A stretch of 64,000 nucleotides of DNA from the NCBI GenBank assembly GCA_002421685.1, contig DISB01000018.1, forward strand, positions 197,244-261,243, given 5' to 3'. The DNA comes from Bacteroidetes bacterium UBA6221. Its GTDB lineage: Bacteria > Bacteroidota > Bacteroidia > Chitinophagales > Chitinophagaceae. The translations under genes were made by a program, and so were the position numbers. A model generated the notes under the pieces. The model ran no database searches. It saw only the letters and a program-made list of their open reading frames with translations, and was not told where the DNA came from. Shown in pieces: positions 34,131 through 43,554 of the stretch; positions within the stretch are counted from its first letter, which is position 1, and each line of letters opens with the position of its first letter.

Positions 34131-36584
34131 TTGCGCATCATATATTATACCATACTATCCTTTCTCCTCTCATTCACTGCCCTTGCCCAGCAGGATACCA
34201 CCCGTTCGCAAACACTTGATACATTGCAACTTGGCGAAATAGTTATCAGCGCCAAAACAGCCGTGCGTATACACGGCGATACCGTGAGCTACAGGGTGGA
34301 TTCTTTCATTACAGATCCGCTGGCTAATACAGAGGATGTGTTGAAACGCCTGCCGGGGGTAGAGGTGTCGCGCGAGGGCAAGATAACCATAGAGGGCAAG
34401 CCGGTGAACAAGCTGTTCATAAACGGCAAGGAATACTTTGCCGATGACCTGGCAAATGTTATCCGCAACCTGCCCGCCGAGGTAATAGAAAAAATACAAG
34501 TGACCGACTGGCGCGATGAGGACGCGCAGTTTACCGGCAACAAGGAAAATGCAACAGAAAAAGTGGTGAACCTGCAAATGAAAAAAAAGTACAGCGGTGG
34601 TGTGTATGGCAGGGCGGGGGCGGGGTACGGTACCAAAGGCCGCTACCAGGCAGGGCTCTTTGCTAACTATATGAGCGGCGATGCACTCAGGCTAACGGCA
34701 ATAGGAAATGCCAATAACAACGGCGTGTCCGACGTAAGCAACGATAATGGTGGTGCCAACAATACATCCTGGCGCAGCCCTGGCGTAAGGACCGAACAAA
34801 GAGGTAATTTTAACTTCTCTTACGACAGGAATAAAAAGTTCCAGTTGAATGGCGCTTACCGTTTCAGCAATAATGATAACTACCTGGAACGTTCCTCCTT
34901 CCGCACCACCTACCTGCCTGCCGACAGCCTGCTGCTGCAGCAACAGGATAACAGGCAAAACAGCGGTACGCAGCAACATAGTCTTTCCCTGCGCAGCAAT
35001 TATAAATTCAGCGAAAAAACCTCGTTAAGAACAGTGCTCAGCGGCAGGGTAAGCAACCAAAGCAGCGTACGCAATACTGAAGATATTACCTATGAAGACA
35101 GCACCAGGGATGTTATCTTTCTCCGGCGGACAGATGCTACCTCCGACAGGTACGGCAGTTCTATAAGCGTTGCCAACTCTTTCATGAAAGGTTTTACAAA
35201 GAAAGGCAGGACGTTATTGGTCAACCTTAACCTGGGCTACAATGGCAGCGATGTTGCATCTGCCAATGACAACCTGAACCGTTATTTTACAACGCCATCC
35301 ATTAACGAAGTACGCAACCGTTCTGATGAAACAGGCAACAGTTTTAACAGCTATGCCGGGTTTACTTATACTGAACCGTTAAATGAGTACAATAGCCTTT
35401 CCCTCAGTTACAGCAATAATTTTTCCCGGAGTAAAAGCGACCGCGAAGTAGATGTAGCAACAAACGGCGTCTATACGCGCGACAGCATACAAAGCAGGGG
35501 CTACGAGAATACCAATATCAATAACAAAATAGGGTTGAACTACCAGTACAGCAAAGAAAAGCTGGCTGCCGGGGCCGGCTTTGAAACGGAGCCATACAGC
35601 AGGAAGAGCTTGCTAACAACCGGTATTGGCAATGATGTAGAACAGGCTGGGGTTAACTATTTCCCGAAGTTGTTTGCCCGGTACAATATTTCCAAAAGTT
35701 CACAGTTGAGCCTGGGCTATAACGGGGGCATTACTCCGCCTTCTATCACCCAGTTGCAGCCCATACCCGATTATACAGACAGCCTTAATATTTTCATCGG
35801 CAATCCTCAGCTGCGGCCGGAAGTGAGCAATAATATTTCGTTGCGGTATGCCAACAACGATACTAAGACAGGCAGGAATACGTGGGCATTTGTGCAGGGC
35901 AGTTGGGTAAACAGCAAGATCATTAATAACACGGAGTTGACCGGCAGCCGGCGCACTACTACGCCCGTGAATGCGGATGGGAACTATAACCTTAGCGCAT
36001 CGGTAAACAGGATGGAGCCATTTATAAAAAAGAAACTACGGGCTACGTTTTCGCTGCAAGGCAACCTGGCCAATAATGTTTCTATCGTAAACGGACAAAT
36101 GCAGCAGATAACCAATTATACAGTGGCGCCGGGGCTCAGGATGACATGGTTCAACGATAAATGGTTCGAAGGCAGCCTGGACTATAGCTACAGGCTAAAC
36201 CGTGTTGAAGGTGCAACACAATCGAATAATACCCTGCAGGCGCACGATCTTACACATGATGGCACGTTTATACTGCCGCTTGGTTTCAGGTTGTCATATT
36301 ATTTATCGTATATGGTAAATAAAGGCCTGGCGCAAAATTTCCAGCAGGAATTCTTCCTGTTCAATGCAATGGCAGATAAAACTTTTATACGGCCCCGCGG
36401 CCTTTCGCTGCGTGTACAGGCATTCGACGTGTTTAATAACTATCCCACCGTGCAGCGGAATATAGGGGACAATTATTACGAAGATGTTTCCGTCAACCGC
36501 GTGGGCAGTTACCTGATGTTTTCACTGGTCTACAAGTTCACGTCTTTTCCTGAAAAAAAACCTGAAGAGGGAAGAGAGGAATAA
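34131..36584 (+). CDS. Outer-membrane beta-barrel protein, TonB-dependent receptor-like (OMP_b-brl_3 type)
   Basis: 817 residues with a signal peptide (MRIIYYTILSFLLSFTALA). The start codon is TTG 34131. A plug-like domain follows directly, without a carboxypeptidase-regulatory domain: LGEIVISAKTAVRIHGDTVSYRVDSF, ANTEDVLKRLPGVEVSREGKITIEGKPVNKLFINGKEYF, LPAEVIEKIQVTD. The remainder is a long barrel with alternating aromatic/polar strands, ending in FMFSLVYKFTSF. This branch is abundant in Bacteroidota; the ligand is unknown. It has no SusD-like partner nearby. It may be transcribed alone. Confidence 0.8.
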   Translation: MRIIYYTILSFLLSFTALAQQDTTRSQTLDTLQLGEIVISAKTAVRIHGDTVSYRVDSFITDPLANTEDVLKRLPGVEVSREGKITIEGKPVNKLFINGKEYFADDLANVIRNLPAEVIEKIQVTDWRDEDAQFTGNKENATEKVVNLQMKKKYSGGVYGRAGAGYGTKGRYQAGLFANYMSGDALRLTAIGNANNNGVSDVSNDNGGANNTSWRSPGVRTEQRGNFNFSYDRNKKFQLNGAYRFSNNDNYLERSSFRTTYLPADSLLLQQQDNRQNSGTQQHSLSLRSNYKFSEKTSLRTVLSGRVSNQSSVRNTEDITYEDSTRDVIFLRRTDATSDRYGSSISVANSFMKGFTKKGRTLLVNLNLGYNGSDVASANDNLNRYFTTPSINEVRNRSDETGNSFNSYAGFTYTEPLNEYNSLSLSYSNNFSRSKSDREVDVATNGVYTRDSIQSRGYENTNINNKIGLNYQYSKEKLAAGAGFETEPYSRKSLLTTGIGNDVEQAGVNYFPKLFARYNISKSSQLSLGYNGGITPPSITQLQPIPDYTDSLNIFIGNPQLRPEVSNNISLRYANNDTKTGRNTWAFVQGSWVNSKIINNTELTGSRRTTTPVNADGNYNLSASVNRMEPFIKKKLRATFSLQGNLANNVSIVNGQMQQITNYTVAPGLRMTWFNDKWFEGSLDYSYRLNRVEGATQSNNTLQAHDLTHDGTFILPLGFRLSYYLSYMVNKGLAQNFQQEFFLFNAMADKTFIRPRGLSLRVQAFDVFNNYPTVQRNIGDNYYEDVSVNRVGSYLMFSLVYKFTSFPEKKPEEGREE

Positions 36585-36693
36585 TATTGATGAAAACTAT
36601 TGCCCAGTGTAGATGCTATAGGACTTTCTTATGACAATTAACCGCGGGTTAAACCGTTGACAGAATATCAGTATAAATTGCGTAACTTGAGAT

Positions 36694-36984
36694 ATGCATA
36701 GCGGGGAACTCATCATAGAAAAACTAAAAAATGCCAAAACATCCCTGAAAAGGCGATACGGTGTTACGGAGGTGGCGCTTTTTGGCCCATACAGCCGTGG
36801 TGAGGAGCAGGAGGATAGTTATGTGGACTTGCTCATAAATTTTGATAAGGCCCCCGGCATACGTTTCACCGACCTGGAAGATGAATTGGAACAGCTACTG
36901 CAGAGAAAAGTTGATGTCACCATCCGTAAAGGCATAGAACAGCAATACTACAAGTCTATCAGGAAAGAACTGATATATATATGA
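36694..36984 (+). CDS. Minimal nucleotidyltransferase-fold protein with degenerate active site
   Basis: 96 residues with the MNT/nucleotidyltransferase beta-fold (VTEVALFGPYSRGEEQ, then DSYVDLLINF). In active relatives the motif is GSxxxG followed by DSDxD; here the serine after G31 is proline P32, and the first metal-binding Asp is Tyr (Y43), leaving only D45 of the DxD pair. It therefore looks catalytically dead or altered. MntA-type proteins often act as antitoxins or AMPylators beside a HEPN (HepT) partner, but no HEPN gene is adjacent; the next gene is a receptor. Function unassigned. Confidence 0.75.
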   Translation: MHSGELIIEKLKNAKTSLKRRYGVTEVALFGPYSRGEEQEDSYVDLLINFDKAPGIRFTDLEDELEQLLQRKVDVTIRKGIEQQYYKSIRKELIYI

Positions 36985-37046
36985 TAGGCGGGATTCGCCG
37001 TTAGTAAGAGCCCGTCCACCGACGTTTATTCCAATTTAGCCGAAAC

Positions 37047-37081
37047 TTTGTTCTGTCATAGAACTGTCTGCTGTACATTTG
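37047..37081 (+). promoter_or_regulatory. Promoter of the CarboxypepD-type receptor gene
   Basis: TTTG at 37047-37050 and TACATTTG at 37074-37081 are 23 nt apart, within the Bacteroidota range. It lies between the first in-frame ATG (37048) and the preferred start (37105), supporting the latter. Confidence 0.6.
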
Positions 37082-37104
37082 CCAAACATTTATCATACGC
37101 TTTC

Positions 37105-39276
37105 ATGAAACTAATTGTACAGGCAGGATTTATAGCGGTTGCAAGTTTACTCAGCATTGCCAGGTTATCTGCCCAATCTACCATCAGCGGTAGGGTTACC
37201 AATATGGGTGGCAAACCAATACCCGGCGCCAATGTCTATTTGCTGAATACAATCGACGGGTCAACCACCGACAGCAGCGGTTTTTTTAGTTTTAGTACTG
37301 ACGAAAAGGGCCAACAGACAATAGTAGCTGAGGAAATAAGCCATCAGAATGCAGGCATGCCCATTACAGTCGAAGGTGATGTAAAGGACATAGAATTGAA
37401 GATGAAAACAGGAACCGTCAGGTTAGGTACGGTGACAGTGACCGCCGGTTCATTTGAAGCATCCGGCAGCGAAGGAACGATTCTCAAGCCTTTGGACATT
37501 GTAACTACGGCGGGTACGCAGGCCGATGTGGTAAAGGCTATACAAACCCTGCCCGGCACCCAGCAGCAGGGAGCACAAACAGGGCTGTTTGTAAGGGGTG
37601 GCGATGCCAGCGAGGCTGCTGTAATTATTGATGGCATGGTTGCGCAGAATGCCTTTCTCAGCGCTGCTCCCGGTGTTGCAGCCCGTAGCCGGTTTGGTCC
37701 TTTTCAGTTCAAAGGTGTCTCTTTCAGCAGCGGTGGATACAGCGCGCGTTATGGGCAGGCGTTATCGTCCGTGCTAGAACTAAACAGCAACGACCAGCCG
37801 GATAAAAGCACCATCAACATGGGTGTACACATGGCCGGCGTTTACGCTTCGGCATCCAAGCTGATGAAAAAATCAAGTATTGAAGGCTCCGCCAATTATA
37901 CCAACCTCACACCTTTTTACGGAATAGCTAAAACCAACTTCGACTTTTATGACGTGCCTAAAGGCGGTGGTGGCTCTGCCAAATACACTTACAAGCCCAA
38001 CGAGAACGGGATATTTAAAGTGCTGGTGAACTACCAGCAATTCCAGAATGGCACGCGCCTTCCCGATCCTGCCGATGCCACCAGGACACTGGACTTCGGC
38101 CTGAAGAACAGCAACGTATATGGCGTGATGTCGTACAGGCAGACATGGAAATCTAAATGGGGACTTTATACCGCAGGTATGTACAGCTACAACCAGGACG
38201 ATATAAAATTCAATACCACACCGGTAGTAAATAAAGACGACCGCTCGCAGTTGAGGCTGGAAGGCAAATACCTTGGCAGTACCAAAGTGAATGTATTGCT
38301 GGGTACAGAGGTCCAGTATTTTACCTACGACAGGACATTTGCAGCGTACAACACTAATTTCCAGGAAACGCAGATAGCGGGCTACCTGGAAACAGAATGG
38401 TCACCGTTGTACTGGCTGGCATTGAAACCCGGCGTGCGTTATGAGCATAGTATGCTGATCAATAATAACGCTGTGGCGCCAAGAATGGCTGCCGCCTTAC
38501 GTGCGGGCCTGCACGGGCAATTCTCTTTAGCCAGTGGTATCTTTTACCAGCTTGCAGACCCGCAGTATTATATACTGGGTTACAGGCCGGGCTTCCAGCA
38601 ATCTATACATTATATAGCCAACTACCAGTATATGCACAACGACCGTACCCTGCGCCTGGAGGCATATTATAAGGACTATAATCAACTTGTACGCGAACAC
38701 AGGACCAATGGATTTGACCCGAATAACTACAGGGTGCCGGTGGGGGTTATTGATAACAGCGGCTATGGCTATGCACAAGGTGCGGAACTCTTCTGGCGCG
38801 ACAGGAAGACTGTAAAGAATGGTGATTACTGGATATCGTACAGCTATATTGATACGCGCAGGTTATACAAAAACTATATAGCGTCCGTGCAGCCTGATTT
38901 CATCGCTACGCACAACCTGAATATCGTTACCAAGTATTTTATTACTAAATGGGCTACCCAGGTAAACGCCACTTACAACTTTGCCAGCGGAAGGCCTTAC
39001 TACAATCCTCAAAACACAGACTTTATGGGCGACCGCACCCCGGCCTTCCACAACCTGAGCATAACGATAAACTACCTGCGCTCGTTCGGTAAATGGTTCT
39101 CCGTGATATACGCAGGTGTTGATAACATTACCAACAGTAAGAATGTCTTCGGCTACAGGTACACAGGCGACGCTAACATAGGTTATACCCGTACGCCCGT
39201 TGTACCCGCCATATATCGCTCAGTATTTGTCGGCGTCAACTTCTCGCTTACGGCATTTGATGTAGACGAACTTTAA
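37105..39276 (+). CDS. TonB-dependent receptor with N-terminal carboxypeptidase-regulatory-like domain
   Basis: Start at ATG 37105 gives a signal peptide (MKLIVQAGFIAVASLLSIARLSA); the frame's earlier ATG at 37048 lies upstream of or in the promoter. 723 residues: a CarboxypepD_reg-like Ig-type domain (STISGRVTNMGGKPIPGANVYLL), then a plug (DVVKAIQTLPGTQQQGAQTGLFVRGGDASEAAVIIDGM; GVSFSSGGYSARYGQALSSVLEL) and a barrel ending FVGVNFSLTAFDVDEL. Energised by TonB, it imports an unknown ligand. No SusD-like lipoprotein is adjacent. It is followed by a TPR-like secreted protein. Confidence 0.85.
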   Translation: MKLIVQAGFIAVASLLSIARLSAQSTISGRVTNMGGKPIPGANVYLLNTIDGSTTDSSGFFSFSTDEKGQQTIVAEEISHQNAGMPITVEGDVKDIELKMKTGTVRLGTVTVTAGSFEASGSEGTILKPLDIVTTAGTQADVVKAIQTLPGTQQQGAQTGLFVRGGDASEAAVIIDGMVAQNAFLSAAPGVAARSRFGPFQFKGVSFSSGGYSARYGQALSSVLELNSNDQPDKSTINMGVHMAGVYASASKLMKKSSIEGSANYTNLTPFYGIAKTNFDFYDVPKGGGGSAKYTYKPNENGIFKVLVNYQQFQNGTRLPDPADATRTLDFGLKNSNVYGVMSYRQTWKSKWGLYTAGMYSYNQDDIKFNTTPVVNKDDRSQLRLEGKYLGSTKVNVLLGTEVQYFTYDRTFAAYNTNFQETQIAGYLETEWSPLYWLALKPGVRYEHSMLINNNAVAPRMAAALRAGLHGQFSLASGIFYQLADPQYYILGYRPGFQQSIHYIANYQYMHNDRTLRLEAYYKDYNQLVREHRTNGFDPNNYRVPVGVIDNSGYGYAQGAELFWRDRKTVKNGDYWISYSYIDTRRLYKNYIASVQPDFIATHNLNIVTKYFITKWATQVNATYNFASGRPYYNPQNTDFMGDRTPAFHNLSITINYLRSFGKWFSVIYAGVDNITNSKNVFGYRYTGDANIGYTRTPVVPAIYRSVFVGVNFSLTAFDVDEL

Positions 39277-39332
39277 TTATTTAATATCTGTACTTAATAA
39301 AAAAACTAAAAGAAATAAAAACCAAACCGATT

Positions 39333-40022
39333 ATGACACGTTACATTTTATTGACAGCTACAGCGGCGTTAGTTTATGTTCAGGTATGCGCGCAGGATAT
39401 GAACGACGCCCTGAAAAAAACCTTCCAGGCATTTGACACCACGCGCGATGTTTCTGTAAAGACGGCACAGGCCAATAAACTAACCCTTATAGCCAAAAAA
39501 TGGAAAGATGAATGGGCGCCGCATTATTATAATGCTTACGCTAAAGCTTCCCTTTCTTATATGTTGCCCGAAAATGAGATGGATAAGAAAGATGCAATGC
39601 TGGATGAAGCTGATGCATCGCTGGATGAGGCCGTAACCCTGCTGGGCAAGGAAACGGATGATATATACGTGATGAAGGCAATGCTGGCACAGTCGCGCAT
39701 GGCGGTAGACGGCCGCAACCGCTGGCAGAAGTACGGAAAGCTCTTTGATGAGAACCTGCAGAAGGCGAAAGAACTGAATGCCGAAAACCCGCGCATTTAT
39801 TACCTGAAGGGTACATCTGTTTTCTTTACGCCAAAAATGTTTGGAGGAGGCGCCGAAAAAGCGCTGGAGTACTTCGAAAAGGCCCAGCCGCTCTTCGCCA
39901 AAGAAAATGACGGTGATATGACCGACCCATACTGGGGCGCAGAGGCCAACGAATATTTCATACAAATGTGTAAGAATGAAAAAGAAGGTGGCCGGGCTGA
40001 AGCAACCGAAACCAAAGAATAA
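39333..40022 (+). CDS. Secreted TPR-like protein of unknown function
   Basis: 229 residues with a signal peptide (MTRYILLTATAALVYVQVCA). The mature part is helical: LTLIAKKWKDEWAPHYYNAYAKASLSYMLPE, a helix pair with DEADASLDEAVTLLGK, then YGKLFDENLQKAKELNAENPRIYYLKGTSVFFTPKMFGGGAEKALEYFEKA, which has TPR spacing. The tail is Glu-rich. Such periplasmic proteins are common next to TonB-dependent receptors in Bacteroidota, and a role in the same uptake or envelope system is possible. It lies 56 nt after the receptor and ends with its own terminator. Confidence 0.7.
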   Translation: MTRYILLTATAALVYVQVCAQDMNDALKKTFQAFDTTRDVSVKTAQANKLTLIAKKWKDEWAPHYYNAYAKASLSYMLPENEMDKKDAMLDEADASLDEAVTLLGKETDDIYVMKAMLAQSRMAVDGRNRWQKYGKLFDENLQKAKELNAENPRIYYLKGTSVFFTPKMFGGGAEKALEYFEKAQPLFAKENDGDMTDPYWGAEANEYFIQMCKNEKEGGRAEATETKE

Positions 40023-40049
40023 ATTCCCTTTTTAGTGATTAGTGAAAGA

Positions 40050-40075
40050 GTCTGCCTTCGTGGCGGGCTTTTTTT
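40050..40075 (+). terminator. Terminator after the TPR-like secreted protein
   Basis: Stem GTCTGCC / GGCGGGC (two G-T pairs), 5-nt loop, then seven T. Confidence 0.75.
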
Positions 40076-40173
40076 ATTTAATTGATAATCAATAAAATAT
40101 ATCGATTTCTGAACATAATGCCGCTTAAGATTGTTTTACTGGGTATAAGTCCATTTTTTAAAAATAGATACAT

Positions 40174-40971
40174 ATGAAAAAGAGGTTATTTCCGGGATTG
40201 ATTATTGCCGCCATTACTTCAGTAATGATATTCGCGTCCTGCGGCAAAGAAAATGAGAATATTGAGCCCAATCAGAAAAAGACGGCCAATGTGAGTTTTT
40301 ACCTTACCGACGACCCTGCTGACTACGATGCCGTGTACATTGATATTCAGCAAGTGGAAATAACCATGGAAGGACAAGCAGCCGTAGCTTTGCAACCCGT
40401 AAGGCCGGGGATATACAACCTGCTCGATTTCCGCAACGGGCTCGACACCTTGTTGCTCAGGGCAGATTTGCCGGCAGGTAAGATCAGCCAGATAAGGCTG
40501 ATACTCGGCAGCAATAATTCAGTAGTGATAGATGGACAGTCGCACCCGCTCAATACGCCCTCGGCACAGGAAAGCGGGCTGAAGCTGAACCTGAAACAGG
40601 AGTTTGCCGCCGGTGGTTCCTACGTGGTTTGGATTGATTTTGATGCAGGTAAGTCAATAGTGAAAACAGGCAGCGGCAAATACAACCTGAAACCTGTGAT
40701 ACGCGCTTATTCTCAACAGACAGACGGAAGGATAAAAGGTTATGTACTCCCGTCTGCTGCACTGGTAACGGTGTATGCTTCCAACGGTGTGGATACATAT
40801 GCGGCTATACCTGCGGACGATGGTTATTTTATGTTCGTGGGCCTGCCCGAGGGTACGTATTCTGTTACTTTCGACGCATCTGCAGCCTTATACCTGGATG
40901 TTAGCCTGAACAATGTAGTTGTAACTTATGGAAAAACTACCGACCTGGAAACGACAGTGTTGGTACAGTAA
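40174..40971 (+). CDS. DUF4382 lipoprotein
   Basis: 265 residues with a lipoprotein signal (MKKRLFPGLIIAAITSVMIFASC, lipid cysteine C23). The main part is a DUF4382 domain: VSFYLTDDPADYDAVYIDIQQVEI, NLLDFRNGLDTLLLRADLPAGKISQIRLILG, then an Ig-like beta domain with NLKPVIRAY. The C-terminal part, GYVLPSAALVTVYASNGVDTYAAIPADDGYFMFVGLPEGTYSVTF, is a carboxypeptidase-regulatory-like fold. Surface or periplasmic; the ligand is unknown. Flanked by terminators on both sides, it is a single transcription unit. Confidence 0.85.
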   Translation: MKKRLFPGLIIAAITSVMIFASCGKENENIEPNQKKTANVSFYLTDDPADYDAVYIDIQQVEITMEGQAAVALQPVRPGIYNLLDFRNGLDTLLLRADLPAGKISQIRLILGSNNSVVIDGQSHPLNTPSAQESGLKLNLKQEFAAGGSYVVWIDFDAGKSIVKTGSGKYNLKPVIRAYSQQTDGRIKGYVLPSAALVTVYASNGVDTYAAIPADDGYFMFVGLPEGTYSVTFDASAALYLDVSLNNVVVTYGKTTDLETTVLVQ

Positions 40972-40992
40972 TGCATATATATTGATAAGGAG

Positions 40993-41020
40993 AAAAAGAC
41001 AGGCATCGCCTGTCTTTTTT
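40993..41020 (+). terminator. Terminator after the DUF4382 lipoprotein
   Basis: Stem GACAGGC / GCCTGTC with an ATC loop, preceded by an A run and followed by six T, so it may work in both directions. Confidence 0.88.
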
Positions 41021-41073
41021 ATTGCTATTACAGTCTATTATGTATTTTTCAGGTAACAATACACTTTGACTGC

Positions 41074-43425
41074 ATGGATAAACGACTGACAAGGCTTCCA
41101 TATATACTCTGTTATCTCTGCGCTTTCGTGCTGGGCATGAAGCAACTGCGCGAGCCCGATATGTGGTGGCAATTGCTGAGCGGCCGGTGGATGCTGGAAA
41201 ACAAAGCCATCACCCGCACCGATGAGTTTTCCTTCACTATGCAGGGTACAAAATGGGTGAATGTAAAATGGCTGTACGAGGTTATCATCGCTTCGCTGGA
41301 AAAGGCACTTGGGCCGCATGGCGTTATGTTGCTGCAGTCGCTCGTGAACGTTGTGCTTGTACTCGTTTTGCTGCGGCTGCTTCTCTTGTTCAGCAAGTAC
41401 CTGGATAAACAGGTGTCGGCGCTTTATTCGGTGTTAGCGGTCATATTGTTCCTTGCTATATCAGAATTCAGGATGGCAGGCCGGCCCGAAATGGTAAGTC
41501 ATTTACTTACCGCAGTGTATATATTGATACTCTGGCAATCGCAGGGCTTTTCCTGGAGGCGCATCCTGTGGCTGATACCCCTGCAATGTCTTTGGGCCAA
41601 TATGCACGAAGCATATCCTGTGGGCATGGCACTTATCGGCGCTTATATTGGCGGTGGCCTTATTGCGTATATCACCAATAGTGACAAAGCGGTTTTACAT
41701 TCAGTTGCAAGGCTTAGTATTACCTGGCTGGGAATGGCCCTGGCAATACTGGTCAACCCCAACGGCATACAGCTTTGGAAACAATCTTTCGAGATATTCC
41801 GCCAACTGGAGGTAAACCAATACACCACCGAATTGTTCCCCGTGTCTGCGCCTGAATACTGGACAGTGCAGGGGAAAGCGCATATAGCATTACTGTCGGT
41901 TGTTATTTTGTTCTGGATATACCGGATAGTGATGGCCCGGAAGGACAGAAAAAATCTTCTTTCACCACTGATGGCCGGTTACCTGGTTTCTTTGTTGCTG
42001 TTGGGGTATCTCTCGCTCACTGCAAACAGGAACATCCCTTTTGCACAAATAGCTCTGTTCCCTTCGCTGCCTGTTATGTTTTTATGGCTGGCAGAGCGCA
42101 CCGGGCTGGTGAACAAAGGATGGTATACAGTCATGGCAAAAAGGACGGTATTGATAAGTTCCGTAGTGGCGGCGGCATTTTACGTGCTGGTTGTAAGCAA
42201 TAGTTATTACAGGTTCACAAAATCACCTAATAAATACGGCCTGCATGTGAACCCGCTTGATAACCCAACGACCGCAGCCGAATTCATCAGGACCTGGAAC
42301 ATAAAAGGGCCGGCCTTTTCCGATTACTTTATTTCGTCGTATTTATTGTACGATCTCTACCCCGACTTTAAATCTTACATCGACCTGCGCGACCTGGATA
42401 TATTCCCTGCAAAGTTTTTCAACAGTTACTTCGACCTGTACAGCAACCCGGAGAAGTTTTACCGGCTGGATTCGGTATATAAGTTTAATTACGTCGTGCT
42501 TTCTACCTCTCAGCTTACATCATTGCAGCAGCTATTGTATTGGGGAGAAGGATTCAATGTCGTGCACATTGATCCCGTGACGGTAATAATGTTACGTGTA
42601 GGCAAGCAAAACGAACACTTGAATTATGGTCCCGCCGCACAAAAGCTCTTTACATGGCCGCAAGAGGTCACTGACCCCGGTTGGGCGGAAGCTCTTACAA
42701 AAATGTTGAACCCCACCGTGTCTTACGAAAAGGAAGATGAAATGTACGCGCCAATCCATGCTGGCAAGTATTACAACATGGTACATAATTCCAGCGTGGC
42801 GCTAAGGTTTATGCGGCCGGCAGTGCAAACGGATTTTGCGGAAGATGCGGAGGCCCTGGCAACCATTGGCCTTATTTATAAAGACTATGCGGATGTGGTG
42901 GAACCCGACGAAAGAAAAAGAAAAATGCTCGACAGTGCGCATATGTACCTGCACCGGTCGCTGGAACTGAGCGATAAAATACCCGATGCTCATTTAGGGC
43001 TGGCCATCCTGGCTGTTAACCAATCTGATTTCGTTACGGCCATACAACACCTCGAAAAATACATAGACCTACAGGACAAAAATGATTACGTCTACTACCT
43101 GGCCGGGTTGTGCGTGCGCAACCTCTGGCAATCGGGGGCGGGAGAAACGCCGGAACACGTAATAGAATATATGAAAAAATGTGTGCGCCTCAATGAGCGG
43201 AACAACAAAGCATATTTGTACCTGGCTGAGGCGTATTGGGCTACAGGAGATCGCGACAAAGCCAGGCAATGTATGAGAAACACACTTGCACCGGGAGTGC
43301 CATGGGTGGCCTACGAAAAAGAACTACTTGAAAAGATGAAAAAACACACCGGTATAACACAGGCGCCTTTACCGGCAGAAATGATACAGCACGGCCATGA
43401 CGGACATGAAGGGCATAATCATTAA
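41074..43425 (+). CDS. GT-C-like polytopic membrane protein with C-terminal TPR domain and His-rich tail
   Basis: 783 residues. N-terminal half: about ten membrane helices, with an early extracytoplasmic acidic loop REPDMWWQLLSGRWMLENKAI; the (E/D)PDxWW pattern resembles GT-C family transferases. Middle: a periplasmic soluble part (FSDYFISSYLLYDLYPDFKSYIDLRDLDIFP). C-terminal: a TPR region (AHMYLHRSLELSDKIPDAHLGLAIL; AYLYLAEAYWATGDRDKARQCM). The last residues are HGHDGHEGHNH, a histidine-rich tail. A role in glycosylation or surface-glycan assembly is inferred. No neighbouring glycan gene supports it. Confidence 0.65.
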   Translation: MDKRLTRLPYILCYLCAFVLGMKQLREPDMWWQLLSGRWMLENKAITRTDEFSFTMQGTKWVNVKWLYEVIIASLEKALGPHGVMLLQSLVNVVLVLVLLRLLLLFSKYLDKQVSALYSVLAVILFLAISEFRMAGRPEMVSHLLTAVYILILWQSQGFSWRRILWLIPLQCLWANMHEAYPVGMALIGAYIGGGLIAYITNSDKAVLHSVARLSITWLGMALAILVNPNGIQLWKQSFEIFRQLEVNQYTTELFPVSAPEYWTVQGKAHIALLSVVILFWIYRIVMARKDRKNLLSPLMAGYLVSLLLLGYLSLTANRNIPFAQIALFPSLPVMFLWLAERTGLVNKGWYTVMAKRTVLISSVVAAAFYVLVVSNSYYRFTKSPNKYGLHVNPLDNPTTAAEFIRTWNIKGPAFSDYFISSYLLYDLYPDFKSYIDLRDLDIFPAKFFNSYFDLYSNPEKFYRLDSVYKFNYVVLSTSQLTSLQQLLYWGEGFNVVHIDPVTVIMLRVGKQNEHLNYGPAAQKLFTWPQEVTDPGWAEALTKMLNPTVSYEKEDEMYAPIHAGKYYNMVHNSSVALRFMRPAVQTDFAEDAEALATIGLIYKDYADVVEPDERKRKMLDSAHMYLHRSLELSDKIPDAHLGLAILAVNQSDFVTAIQHLEKYIDLQDKNDYVYYLAGLCVRNLWQSGAGETPEHVIEYMKKCVRLNERNNKAYLYLAEAYWATGDRDKARQCMRNTLAPGVPWVAYEKELLEKMKKHTGITQAPLPAEMIQHGHDGHEGHNH

Positions 43426-43512
43426 TTGCTGATAAAAAAACAGGGCAGGTACCCCCATTTTTTAATTGATGCCATCCATAGTTTTGATGTACCCGGCCAG
43501 AAATGCTTAATC

Positions 43513-43520
43513 TACTTTTG
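43513..43520 (+). promoter_or_regulatory. Candidate -7 element of the lipoprotein/7TM/kinase/regulator operon
   Basis: TACTTTTG matches TAnnTTTG and lies 34 nt before the lipoprotein ATG (43555). The nearest TTTG (43483) is 26 nt away, slightly long. Confidence 0.5.
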
Positions 43521-43554
43521 CGATTGTAATATTTTAATACAAGCAAGTAGGTAT

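Noticed and set aside
36694..39276. MntA-HepT toxin-antitoxin module
   Set aside because: No HEPN-domain partner is adjacent; the next gene is a TonB-dependent receptor.
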